Positions 29,261-37,474 of a DNA stretch of 64,000 nt are shown here, piece after piece. Below the pieces are notes generated by a model. That model ran no database searches, was not told the DNA's origin, and was given only the letters and a program-made list of their open reading frames with translations. The translations under genes and the position numbers were made by a program. Source of the stretch: Azonexus sp. (lineage in GTDB: Bacteria; Pseudomonadota; Gammaproteobacteria; Burkholderiales; Rhodocyclaceae); contig NZ_JAVBXX010000011.1 in assembly GCF_030824335.1 (NCBI RefSeq), positions 62,001 to 126,000 on the forward strand. The letters run 5' to 3'. Position 1 is the stretch's first letter. The number at the start of each line of letters is the position of its first letter.

Positions 29261-30748
29261 TCAATTCAGCGGGCGGACCAAAAACTCCCGGCCAATCTGC
29301 CTCCAGATAACCGCTTCTTCCCCCAAGGCGGCAGCAGTCCAAGGATTCTCTGCCAACCACTCATCGGGCAATTCAAGCAAGAAGCCGCGCCCGGTGGACG
29401 ACACCCGCCAAGCGGGAAGTGCCCGGTCATCACGTGTACGATGCAATCCAACGGCCAGTCGCAAGCAGAAAACCAGCGTCCATAGACTGTCGACCGCAGG
29501 AAGCGCCCCGAGCTTTTCCAATTTGCCGCGATGCCCGAGCACCAGCATGGCCAATCTTGCCTGATCCTTTTTGGAAAAACCCGGCATATCGGCATAGGTC
29601 AAAATATAGGCACCGTGTTTGTGGTAGGCATTATGTGCAACCGAAATACCAATTTCGTGAAGCCGGCATGCCCAGGACAAGAAATGGACATCGCTTTCAT
29701 CCGGCGCCCCGGCACTTAACTGCGTCAGCGCGGACATGGCCGCAGCCTCTACCCGCTCGACCTGATCGCGCTCAACCTGATAGCGTCGGCGAAAATGCGC
29801 CACCGTTGCATCACGCATATCGTGATGATGGAAACGCCCAAGCAGATCGTAAAGCACACCAAGACGCAAGGCGCCATCAGCATAAGTCATGCGCTCAAGA
29901 TCAAGCTCTTCGAAAACAGCCGACATGATGGCGATACCACCAGGCAGCACCGGCATCCGATCCCCCTTGACCCCACGTAAATCGAGCGCATCAGCTGAGC
30001 CTGCCTTGATCAGCATGGCGCATAATCGTTCCAGACCAACACGGGTAATTCCACTTTCCCCGCCCGGATTCATCTCATTCATTTCCAGGATATCGGCGAT
30101 GGCACGCGCCGAACCGGAAGAGCCCACCGCCTCTTTCCAGCCCATCCGCTGATAGTCGTGGGCAATCAACTCAATTTCCTTGGCTGCCGCAATCTGCGCT
30201 TCACGCAACCGGCGCTTGTCCACCTTGCCACCAGGAAAATAGCGCATGGTGAAACTGACGCAGCCCATATAAAGCGACTCCATCAACTGCGGGTCGTGAC
30301 GTTTGCCAATGATGAACTCGGTCGACCCCCCGCCGATATCGACCACCAAGCGTTTGTGCGCTGCACTCGGCAAGGAATGCGAAGCCCCGAGATAGATCAG
30401 TCGCGCTTCTTCGCGGCCGGCAATGACCTCAATGGGAAAACCCAGCGCCTCTTCAGCTTGCGGCAAAAACTCACCGACATTTTTGGCGACCCGCATGGTG
30501 TTTGTCGCAACCGCCCGCACGGCCCCGCGATCCAGCCCACGCAAACGTTCACCAAACCGGCGCAGAGCAACCAACGCACGCTCCTGCGCTTCGCTATCAA
30601 GGAGCTTTTCCGTAGTCAGCCCCGAAGCCAGCCTGACCGGCTCCTTGAGCGAATCGAGTGGATAAATCTGATCATCGACAACCCGCCCGACTTGCAGGCG
30701 AAAACTGTTAGAACCGAGGTCGACCGCAGCTACGGTTTCATAAATCAT
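29261..30748 (-). CDS. ppx: Exopolyphosphatase Ppx/GppA
   Basis: The 495-residue protein belongs to the actin-like ASKHA fold: phosphate-1 loop AAVDLGSNSFRLQVG, then the second loop VVDIGGGSTEFIIGK with NTMRVAKN between. The C-terminal HD-like domain (about 320-495) has HEIGISVAHNAYHKHGAYIL. It hydrolyses polyphosphate ends, and possibly pppGpp. Converges with the TetR gene; no ppk or phoU partner is visible here. Rhodocyclales store polyphosphate, so the gene is expected. Confidence 0.95.
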   Translation of the reverse strand: MIYETVAAVDLGSNSFRLQVGRVVDDQIYPLDSLKEPVRLASGLTTEKLLDSEAQERALVALRRFGERLRGLDRGAVRAVATNTMRVAKNVGEFLPQAEEALGFPIEVIAGREEARLIYLGASHSLPSAAHKRLVVDIGGGSTEFIIGKRHDPQLMESLYMGCVSFTMRYFPGGKVDKRRLREAQIAAAKEIELIAHDYQRMGWKEAVGSSGSARAIADILEMNEMNPGGESGITRVGLERLCAMLIKAGSADALDLRGVKGDRMPVLPGGIAIMSAVFEELDLERMTYADGALRLGVLYDLLGRFHHHDMRDATVAHFRRRYQVERDQVERVEAAAMSALTQLSAGAPDESDVHFLSWACRLHEIGISVAHNAYHKHGAYILTYADMPGFSKKDQARLAMLVLGHRGKLEKLGALPAVDSLWTLVFCLRLAVGLHRTRDDRALPAWRVSSTGRGFLLELPDEWLAENPWTAAALGEEAVIWRQIGREFLVRPLN

Positions 30749-30830
30749 TGCTAGGCATCATCGCTAAATCAGGCGGACCGCGATTTTAGCACCCTGCCTC
30801 ACGGTAAATTCTTACAAAGACATGTAGAAA

Positions 30831-30863
30831 AAAAACCCGCCGGGGCTGAAGCGGCGGGTTTTT
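30831..30863 (-). terminator. Intrinsic terminator downstream of prpE
   Basis: AACCCGCCG (30834-30842) pairs with CGGCGGGTT (30852-30860); flanking A and T residues extend the stem. Read on the minus strand it ends in a run of eight T residues, 21 bp past the prpE stop. Confidence 0.9.
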
Positions 30864-30883
30864 GCGTGGACCTGACAGAAAAA

Positions 30884-32776
30884 TCAACTGGCCAGGGCGT
30901 TCCTGATCTGCTCCAGCGTAGACGGATCTTCAATGGTCGTCAGGTCGCCCGGGTCACGGCCTTCGGCCAAGGCTTGCAGGGAGCGGCGCAGCATCTTGCC
31001 GGAACGGGTCTTCGGCAGACCGGTAACGAAATGCACGCGGGCCGGCCGGCCGATCGCACCAAGAATGCCATCGACGGTCGAAAACACTTCCTTCTCCAGC
31101 GCCTTGACCAGTTCCGGCGTCGCTACCCGGGTGGCGTCCTTGACCACAGCAAAAGCCATCGGCACTTGCCCCTTGAGCTTGTCCTCGACACCAACCACGG
31201 CCACTTCGGCAATTGCCGCATGGTTCTGGATGGCCTCCTCGATTTCACGCGTCCCCAGACGATGGCCAGCCACGTTGATCACGTCGTCGGTACGGCCGAG
31301 GATGGTGAAATACCCGTCGTCGTCCTTGATCGCCCAGTCGTAGGAGGAATAAACCAGCGGCTCCTTGAACAGCGTGAAATAGGTGCTGACGAAACGATCG
31401 TCCTGACCCCAGACAGTAGACAGGCAGCCGGGTGGCAGCGGCGGAATGACCGCAGCGATGCCCTTCTCGTTGGCACCACATTCGGAACCGTCCTCGCGGA
31501 AAATCTTCAGGTTGTAGCCGTAGACCGGAAAACTCGGCGAACCGAACTTGATCGGCGTCTTTTCGACACCGTGCAAGGCGGCCAGCATCGGCCAACCGGT
31601 CTCGGTCTGCCAGTAGTTGTCGATGACCGGGCGCCCCAGTTCGTTCTGGAACCATTCGTGCGTCGGCTGATCGAGCGGCTCGCCGGCCATGAACACATGC
31701 TTCAAGGTCGACAGGTCGTACTTGTGCATGTAGGCCGGATCCTGTTTCTTCAGCACGCGAGCGGCAGTCGGTGCCGAGAACATCACGGAAACCTTGTACT
31801 TCTCGACGATCTGCCACCAGATACCCGGATCCGGGCGCAACGGCGTGCCTTCGTACATGATCGTCGCCATGCCGGCGATCAACGGACCGTAGATGATGTA
31901 GGAGTGACCGACGACCCAGCCGATATCCGAGGTCGAGAAAAAGGTCTCGCCTTCACCACCACAATAAATATGCTTCATCGACGATGCCAGCGCCACCGCA
32001 TAGCCACCAGTATCGCGCTGCACACCTTTCGGCTTTCCTGTCGTACCCGAGGTATAAAGGATGTACGACGGATCGGAAGACTCCAGCCACTCGCACTCAA
32101 CGCGTGCGTTCATGTGCTCCGCACGCAGCGCTGCATAGTCGACGTCACGGCCAGCGACCTTGTTGAATTCCTTGTCCAGACCACGATCAATCATCAATAC
32201 CTTGGCTGGGTTGTGCTCAGCCAAATCGATTGCTTCATCCAGCAAATGCTTATAAGGAACGGCACGCCCGCCACGCATGCCGGCGTCGGAAGAAACGATC
32301 AGTGTTGGTTTGGCATCGTCAATGCGAGTAGCCAACGATCCAGAGGCAAAACCACCAAACACCACCGAGTGAATCGCACCGATACGTGCAGCGGCAAACA
32401 TGGCAAATGCAGCTTGTGGAATCATCGGCATATAAATCAGGACACGATCACCCTTCTTTACACCCAAACTTTTGTAAATTGCTGCCATGCGCTCGACTTC
32501 GGCCTGCAACTCGGCGAAGGAATAAATTTTTTCCTCGTCAGTTTCCGTCGACACGAAAATCAGGGCATCGTCGTTCGGGCGCTTCGCTGCATGACGATCA
32601 ATCGCGTTGTGACAGAGATTGATCTTGCCGCCGACGAACCATTTGGCAAATGGCGGGCGCGAAAAATCGCAAACCTGGGTAAACGGCTCTTTCCAATCGA
32701 CAAGCTGGGCCTGCTCGGTCCAGAACGCATCGGGTTGTTCAATCGAATACTGATGAAATTCCTTGTAAGTCGCCAT
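30884..32776 (-). CDS. prpE: Propionate--CoA ligase PrpE
   Basis: The 630-residue AMP-forming acyl-CoA synthetase is closer to PrpE than to Acs. It starts ATYKEFHQYSIEQPDAFW and ends with DLTTIEDPSTLEQIRNAL, as PrpE does. Adenylation motifs are YTSGTTGKPKGVQRDTGGYA, DIGWVVGHSYI and NYWQTETGWP. The hinge is GRTDDVINVAGHRLGTREIE, and the catalytic lysine lies in TRSGKMLRR, a known acetylation site. The ATG at 32776 is preferred to 32809 because it begins the conserved start. No prpB, prpC or prpD is in the window. AcuI and PrpE nearby could both handle three-carbon acyl-CoA, but this is only inferred. Confidence 0.93.
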   Translation of the reverse strand: MATYKEFHQYSIEQPDAFWTEQAQLVDWKEPFTQVCDFSRPPFAKWFVGGKINLCHNAIDRHAAKRPNDDALIFVSTETDEEKIYSFAELQAEVERMAAIYKSLGVKKGDRVLIYMPMIPQAAFAMFAAARIGAIHSVVFGGFASGSLATRIDDAKPTLIVSSDAGMRGGRAVPYKHLLDEAIDLAEHNPAKVLMIDRGLDKEFNKVAGRDVDYAALRAEHMNARVECEWLESSDPSYILYTSGTTGKPKGVQRDTGGYAVALASSMKHIYCGGEGETFFSTSDIGWVVGHSYIIYGPLIAGMATIMYEGTPLRPDPGIWWQIVEKYKVSVMFSAPTAARVLKKQDPAYMHKYDLSTLKHVFMAGEPLDQPTHEWFQNELGRPVIDNYWQTETGWPMLAALHGVEKTPIKFGSPSFPVYGYNLKIFREDGSECGANEKGIAAVIPPLPPGCLSTVWGQDDRFVSTYFTLFKEPLVYSSYDWAIKDDDGYFTILGRTDDVINVAGHRLGTREIEEAIQNHAAIAEVAVVGVEDKLKGQVPMAFAVVKDATRVATPELVKALEKEVFSTVDGILGAIGRPARVHFVTGLPKTRSGKMLRRSLQALAEGRDPGDLTTIEDPSTLEQIRNALAS

Positions 32777-32827
32777 AAAACGTCCTCTAAAAATGATGAT
32801 TTCCTGCACACCAAACGAATGAACGGA

Positions 32828-33943
32828 TTATTTTTGCTTTGGTTTCCGTTCGCCCAAATAACGCTCAAGCTCCGCCACCGGCAGAGTCAAGTCCAATTCC
32901 TTATCCATCAAAGCAAGCAGCGGCATCAATTGGGCCAACAAGACATCAAGATGCGGCACTACCTGCTCGGCCCGATTCGCTTCAAGCAACTCCAGCGCAT
33001 GCGCCAAAGAAATCGGTTTGACCGCCGGTAGCGAACCACCAGCTTCCGTCCGATTCCCACCGGCCGCCATCGCCAGTTTCATGCGCTGCCCAGCAAGATC
33101 AAGCAGTGCCCCAGCCGACGTCACCCGATCAGCAGGCACACCGGCAAGACCAATACTGACAGTCAACGAAAAAGCTTGGCCCTTCACCGTCACCTTGGAT
33201 ACTTCAACAGCTTGTCGAACGCGCTCGGCAAAACTGCCACAGTGAGTCAGTGCCGTTCCGGGAGAAACTACTGCGTACTGCCCCGAAGCCAGATGCCCCA
33301 GGCTATCCTCTTGTCGCACCTTGGCGGTGAGCATTTTGGTGAAACGAGTACCCACCTCATCCGCCATCACCGGACCAAGCATTTCGCATAGCCTTGCATA
33401 CGAATCGAAGCCAATGACCATCACGCTGACGTCAATGCCATGCCGGGCGGAATGCGACAAAGCCTGCGCTGCCTGCAACTCAAGGTATTTACGGGTAAAC
33501 AAACCACTGACCGGGTCATGCACCATATGCTCACGACCTTGATCCGTGGCCGCCCGAGCCTGCGGCAATAGCAGCAAATTACCTAGTCTGGACAACAACT
33601 CGCCGCCACCAGACCAGTTACCAATAAAGTCAGAAACACCGAGCGTGCGCGCTCTACTACGCTCTTCTTCAGCGCCTTCGTCTAAAACCAGGACAAAGGG
33701 CATTTGTTGCAAATGGCGGAGACGGGAAGAACGTAAACGCTCGACCAACTGGTAAGCGCCCATTTTTGGAATCAGAAGGTCGGATACAACTGCCCGTATC
33801 GACTGGTCAAGAACAAGCGCCTCCCAAGCCGCATCACCATCTTCAGCCTCCCGCACGTCGTAATGCAATGCAAGATGCTGAATCAGCGCGGCTCGGTTCG
33901 ATTTCGCCTTATCTACAATCAGGATACGGGGCAGATCCGGCAC
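32828..33943 (-). CDS. Response regulator with degenerate GGDEF domain
   Basis: The 371-residue protein begins with a receiver domain (RILIVDKAKSNRAALIQHLA; acceptor Asp in VVSDLLIPKMG; the usual second acidic residue is replaced by Lys in VDKAK). A GGDEF-type domain follows at about 140-290 (HDPVSGLFTRKYLELQAAQA start, then IGLAGVPADR). The GGDEF signature itself is replaced by ASGQY in HLASGQYAVVSPG, so diguanylate cyclase activity is unlikely; it may only bind nucleotide or protein. The tail is Leu-rich (LPHLDVLLAQLMPLLALMDK). The start is GTG, one base past the acuI stop. Confidence 0.88.
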   Translation of the reverse strand: MPDLPRILIVDKAKSNRAALIQHLALHYDVREAEDGDAAWEALVLDQSIRAVVSDLLIPKMGAYQLVERLRSSRLRHLQQMPFVLVLDEGAEEERSRARTLGVSDFIGNWSGGGELLSRLGNLLLLPQARAATDQGREHMVHDPVSGLFTRKYLELQAAQALSHSARHGIDVSVMVIGFDSYARLCEMLGPVMADEVGTRFTKMLTAKVRQEDSLGHLASGQYAVVSPGTALTHCGSFAERVRQAVEVSKVTVKGQAFSLTVSIGLAGVPADRVTSAGALLDLAGQRMKLAMAAGGNRTEAGGSLPAVKPISLAHALELLEANRAEQVVPHLDVLLAQLMPLLALMDKELDLTLPVAELERYLGERKPKQK

Positions 33944-33944
33944 C

Positions 33945-34940
33945 TCAACTCCCGGCCACAGCTACAACAACCCGCCCCTTGGCACGCCCTGCAATATATT
34001 CTTCAAAAGCCGCAGGCAAATCGGCAAGTGCGATGGTACGCGCCATATCTGCCAAGTGAGGCGGCCTCAGATCGCCCGCCAAACGCTGCCAGACTCCTGT
34101 GCGATACGGCTCCCGGATATAACCGGAGTCCACGCCAAGCAAGGAAACACCGCGCAAAATGAACGGGGCCACAGTCGTATTCAATGACATGCTGGCAGCC
34201 AGACCGATGCTGGCAATCGTCCCACCCTGCTCCATTGTGCTGGCAATCCACGCCAGTACGTCGCCGCCCAGATTATCGACGGCCCCAGCCCAGCGCGCCC
34301 GATCAAGTGGCCGAATTTTTGCCAGATCGAGATCCTGACGCAACATCACTTCCGAAGCCCCCAAACTCCGCAGATAACCGGACTCGCTCTCCTTGCCAGT
34401 CAGCGCGACAACCCGGTAACCCCGATGCGCCAACATATCCACGGCCAAACTGCCTACCCCCCCGGTAGCACCAGTCACGATGACAGCCCCTTTCTCAGGA
34501 GAAAGGCCATTTTCTTCCATGCGAACGATTGCCAGGGCGGCGGTAAAACCGGCGGTCCCCAGAATCATCGACTCGTAAAGACTCAATCCGACCGGCAAGG
34601 GCACCACCCAATCCGCTGGCACACGGGCAAACTCTGCATAACCCCCGTGGTGTGCGACCCCTATGTCAAAACTGGTGGCAATGACCGGGTCACCTGCCTT
34701 GAAACGGGGATTGGTACTTTCAACCACCGTTCCGGAAAGATCGATGCCACCGACACATGGAAATCGCCGGATGATTTTCCCGGCACCTGTCGCAGCCAAG
34801 GCATCCTTGAAATTGATGCTCGAATAGGCGACACGAATAAGCACCTCGCCCGCATCAAGCTCCTCGATACCCATGTCGACAAAACGATGTCCGACTTTGC
34901 CTTCGCGTTCCTCTATCAGCAGCGCCTTGAAGGAATCCAT
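33945..34940 (-). CDS. acuI: Acrylyl-CoA reductase AcuI / YhdH-family oxidoreductase
   Basis: This 331-residue zinc-free medium-chain reductase fits the YhdH/AcuI family, which reduces acrylyl-CoA to propionyl-CoA with NADPH. Motifs: SSINFKDALAATGAGKI and PCVGGIDLSGTVV in the substrate domain, and VTGATGGVGSLAVDMLA (Rossmann AxxGxxG-like) followed by LTGKESESGYLRSLGA. ATG at 34940 is chosen because GAGGAG precedes it by 9 nt. Overlaps none but is coupled to the GGDEF regulator downstream. A quinone-oxidoreductase role is the other possibility. Confidence 0.88.
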   Translation of the reverse strand: MDSFKALLIEEREGKVGHRFVDMGIEELDAGEVLIRVAYSSINFKDALAATGAGKIIRRFPCVGGIDLSGTVVESTNPRFKAGDPVIATSFDIGVAHHGGYAEFARVPADWVVPLPVGLSLYESMILGTAGFTAALAIVRMEENGLSPEKGAVIVTGATGGVGSLAVDMLAHRGYRVVALTGKESESGYLRSLGASEVMLRQDLDLAKIRPLDRARWAGAVDNLGGDVLAWIASTMEQGGTIASIGLAASMSLNTTVAPFILRGVSLLGVDSGYIREPYRTGVWQRLAGDLRPPHLADMARTIALADLPAAFEEYIAGRAKGRVVVAVAGS

Positions 34941-34977
34941 AGTGATGTGCTCCTCGCTAAACAGTGTTGAAATTGTA

Positions 34978-34998
34978 TTCATAATTACGGATTATGAA
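34978..34998. promoter_or_regulatory. Perfect palindrome TTCATAAT-N5-ATTATGAA
   Basis: The 8-bp arms at 34978-34985 and 34991-34998 are exact complements around TACGG. On the minus strand it directly precedes a TACAAT hexamer (34972-34977) that could be the acuI -10 element, so the palindrome lies where a repressor would block acuI. It is also 80 bp upstream of the divergent NlpC/P60 gene. Confidence 0.65.
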
Positions 34999-35077
34999 CA
35001 TAGTTCTATCTGGCGAAAGCAGACTTTGCAGCCAATCGGCTTTACAGTCAGGAAGATTTCAAATAAATTACGCGACT

Positions 35078-35587
35078 ATGCGTCTTAAAATTATTCCCCT
35101 AATAACCGCAGCAGTTCTAGCTTTCGGTGGCCTGAGCACCAGCCACGCAACAGAACTGAACCGCACTCAGGAAGCCCCGATGTCCTTCATCGAGCGCTAT
35201 ACGAGTGCAGCTCAGGACGTCATTCTTGAAGGCTTCAAGCTGGTTGGCGTGCGCTACAAACTGGGTGGAAACAGTATCGACAACGGACTCGACTGCAGCA
35301 GCTTCGTTCAAACCGTGTTCAAGGAAAGTATTGGCGCCTACCTGCCACGTACTGCACGCGAACAAAGTCAGGTAGGCGAACAGATTGATGCAAGCCAGTT
35401 GAAGCCGGGTGATCTGGTATTTTTCAACACCATGCGACGCGCTTTCTCTCACGTTGGTATCTACTTGGGAGATAACCATTTCCTGCACGCCCCGCGTGCA
35501 GGATCGGAAGTTCGCGTGGAAAACATGAATAGCAGTTACTGGATGACGCGTTTCAATGGCGCACGCAGAATCATCGAAGGTCAGTAA
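35078..35587 (+). CDS. NlpC/P60-family peptidoglycan endopeptidase
   Basis: The 169-residue protein has a signal peptide (RLKIIPLITAAVLAFGG, cut after SHA). The NlpC/P60 domain shows the catalytic Cys in GLDCSSFVQTVF, His in RAFSHVGIYLG, and the third site in HAPRAGS. Such enzymes cleave the gamma-D-Glu to diamino acid bond in cell-wall peptides. ATG at 35078 is preferred to 34994 as it opens the signal peptide. It is followed by its own terminator. Confidence 0.92.
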   Translation: MRLKIIPLITAAVLAFGGLSTSHATELNRTQEAPMSFIERYTSAAQDVILEGFKLVGVRYKLGGNSIDNGLDCSSFVQTVFKESIGAYLPRTAREQSQVGEQIDASQLKPGDLVFFNTMRRAFSHVGIYLGDNHFLHAPRAGSEVRVENMNSSYWMTRFNGARRIIEGQ

Positions 35588-35596
35588 CAAAAGACC

Positions 35597-35619
35597 AACG
35601 GCCTGACGGCCGTTTTTTT
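35597..35619 (+). terminator. Intrinsic terminator after the NlpC/P60 gene
   Basis: AACGGCC (35597-35603) pairs with GGCCGTT (35608-35614) around TGAC, followed by a T-run to 35619. It lies 10 bp past the stop. Confidence 0.88.
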
Positions 35620-35633
35620 ATTACAAAAATCAA

Positions 35634-35685
35634 TAACAGTTCTCATTACAAAAAATATAAAGTAAACTGAAACAATTCTCATACC
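35634..35685 (+). promoter_or_regulatory. Two Fur-like half-sites upstream of the iron-binding protein gene
   Basis: AACAGTTCTCATTAC (35634-35648) and AACAATTCTCATACC (35671-35685) agree at 12 of 15 positions and lie 37 bp apart. Each holds the TTCTCAT half of a Fur box (AATGAGAATnATTCTCATT type). The second ends 18 bp before ATG. The gene's role in ferric iron uptake makes Fur control likely, but the sites are imperfect. Confidence 0.45.
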
Positions 35686-35703
35686 GCCACCTCGGGAGTT
35701 CCC

Positions 35704-36720
35704 ATGAAGTTGAAAGCCACGCTTGTTGCTCTGTCTTTAACTGCAGCCCTCCAGCCAGCCATCGCCCAGGAAAAAGTGCTGAACCTTTATTCGGCTCGTC
35801 ACTACCAAACCGATGATGCACTTTATGCGGATTTCACCAAACAGACCGGAATCAAGATCAACCGCATTGAGGGCAAGGAAGATGAACTTCTGGAGCGCAT
35901 CCGGAATGAAGGCAGCAACAGCCCGGCAGACGTCTTGCTTACGGTTGATGCCTCACGCTTGGCCAAAGCACGGGAATTAGGACTGTTTGCCCCTCTCCAG
36001 TCAAAACTTCTGGAAAACAGGATACCCAGCCATCTGCGCACGGCAGAATGGGCCGCTTTTTCAACCCGCGCACGCATGATTGTTTATAACAAGGCACGAA
36101 TTCAGGCAGTTGATGTGCAAAATTATGCAGACTTGGCCAACCCGAAGCTAAAAGGCAAAGTCTGTTCGCGCTCAGGCTCCCACCCCTATAACCTTTCCCT
36201 GTTCGCCTCGATCATTGCACATGAAGGCGAAGCCAAGGCTGAAGAACTGGCACGCGGCATGGTCAGCAACTTTGCCCGCGCCCCGAAGGGTGGCGATACC
36301 GACCAAATCAAGGCGGTAGCGGCGGGAGAATGTGGCGTTGCCATAACCAACAGCTACTATGTCGCAAGACTAATGCGGTCAACCAAGCCGGAAGATCAAA
36401 AAATCATGGAACAAATTGGTGTCGTATGGCCTAACCAAACGTCGACTGGCGCCCACATTAACGTTTCCGGCGGTGGCATCCTGAAATACGCCCCGAACAA
36501 GGCAGCTGGCATCAAGTTCCTGGAATACCTCGCATCAGATCAGGCACAGCGCTATTTTGCCGATGGCAATAATGAATGGCCGGTTGTCGAGTCGGCAAAA
36601 GTAGACAATCCGGCACTGACGAAGCTTGGCAAATTCAAGGCCGACCAGTTGCCAGTCAACAGCCTTGCCATGTATCAAGTCAAGGCGCAAATGATTTTCG
36701 ATCGTGCAGGCTTCAAGTAA
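35704..36720 (+). CDS. Fe(3+) ABC transporter, periplasmic binding protein (FbpA/FutA type)
   Basis: The 338-residue protein has a signal peptide ending AIA (residue 21). The mature start EKVLNLYSARHYQTDDALY is the family's first strand-helix. Conserved iron-ligand tyrosines are expected near TNSYYVARLM (a Tyr-Tyr pair at about residue 218) and His28/Tyr29 of ARHYQ. IGVVWPNQTSTGAHINVSGG is a signature part. The matching permease (37475-39112) and ATPase (39143-40282) are in the region but not in the same transcription unit. Confidence 0.94.
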   Translation: MKLKATLVALSLTAALQPAIAQEKVLNLYSARHYQTDDALYADFTKQTGIKINRIEGKEDELLERIRNEGSNSPADVLLTVDASRLAKARELGLFAPLQSKLLENRIPSHLRTAEWAAFSTRARMIVYNKARIQAVDVQNYADLANPKLKGKVCSRSGSHPYNLSLFASIIAHEGEAKAEELARGMVSNFARAPKGGDTDQIKAVAAGECGVAITNSYYVARLMRSTKPEDQKIMEQIGVVWPNQTSTGAHINVSGGGILKYAPNKAAGIKFLEYLASDQAQRYFADGNNEWPVVESAKVDNPALTKLGKFKADQLPVNSLAMYQVKAQMIFDRAGFK

Positions 36721-36789
36721 TCACTGATTTTCACCCTCGCCAAAGCGATCTGCATCCCATAAAATCCTACTATTGCAAGGAAGGAAAAC

Positions 36790-37455
36790 ATGGGAGAAAG
36801 TAGCTTTGGCGCTAGCGCATTGATTGGTGCAATTCGGGCCAACAGCATTGATCGGGTTATTGCCGCGCTGGATGACGGCGCCAACATTGAAGAAGCTGAC
36901 ATTCACGGCTACCACGGCCTGCCACTGCGCACGGCTTGCTTCTCAGGCAACGTTCCGATCATTCGAACGCTGCTGGCACGAGGCGCGGACATCAATGCAG
37001 TGACTGCCGATGGCCCAGGCGCTCCGGTAAGACTCGCCTTGCGGGCAGGGCACACGGAAGTTGTTGCGCTTCTGCTGTCCAAGCACGCACAAATCCCGTT
37101 TGATCTAGAAATACCTCCGGAACTATTCAAACGTGCGCAAGAAATTTCATCAGAACAATCAATACGTGCCGAGGAGCTTGAGCAAGGCCTGGAATTTGTC
37201 GCAATCCCCGTCCGGAAAGACAGCAAACCCGAAATTCGCCAATCCCCCCCCATAAAGCACGACAATGTGATCGAATACGACGCCCCCGCGGCACCCTCGC
37301 AGGTATTCGAACAAATTGAACTCAAGGGCGTCTATGGCGTGGACACCAATGTTCTGAATATCGATTTTGAACGCAATAAGGGAGCTTGGGAAAAAGCCCC
37401 GGTTGCCGATGGCTCTGTAAAACCCCTGCTCCCTGATATTGATCAGAAAAAATAG
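36790..37455 (+). CDS. Ankyrin-repeat protein
   Basis: The 221-residue protein has about three ankyrin repeats in residues 8-100: ALIGAIRANSIDRVIAALDD, then LPLRTACFSGNVPIIRTLLA and VRLALRAGHTEVVALLLSKH. The C-terminal half is polar and has no recognised domain (DNVIEYDAPAAPSQVFEQIE). No signal peptide. It lies 69 bp downstream of the Fe(3+)-binding protein gene on the same strand, with no terminator between, so both may share a transcript. Its partner is unknown. Confidence 0.85.
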   Translation: MGESSFGASALIGAIRANSIDRVIAALDDGANIEEADIHGYHGLPLRTACFSGNVPIIRTLLARGADINAVTADGPGAPVRLALRAGHTEVVALLLSKHAQIPFDLEIPPELFKRAQEISSEQSIRAEELEQGLEFVAIPVRKDSKPEIRQSPPIKHDNVIEYDAPAAPSQVFEQIELKGVYGVDTNVLNIDFERNKGAWEKAPVADGSVKPLLPDIDQKK

Positions 37456-37474
37456 CGGGCTCGGCCAATCAGGA

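Noticed and set aside
30866..33031. Open frame of 721 codons opposite prpE
   Set aside because: Shadow of prpE, which carries all adenylation motifs on the minus strand.
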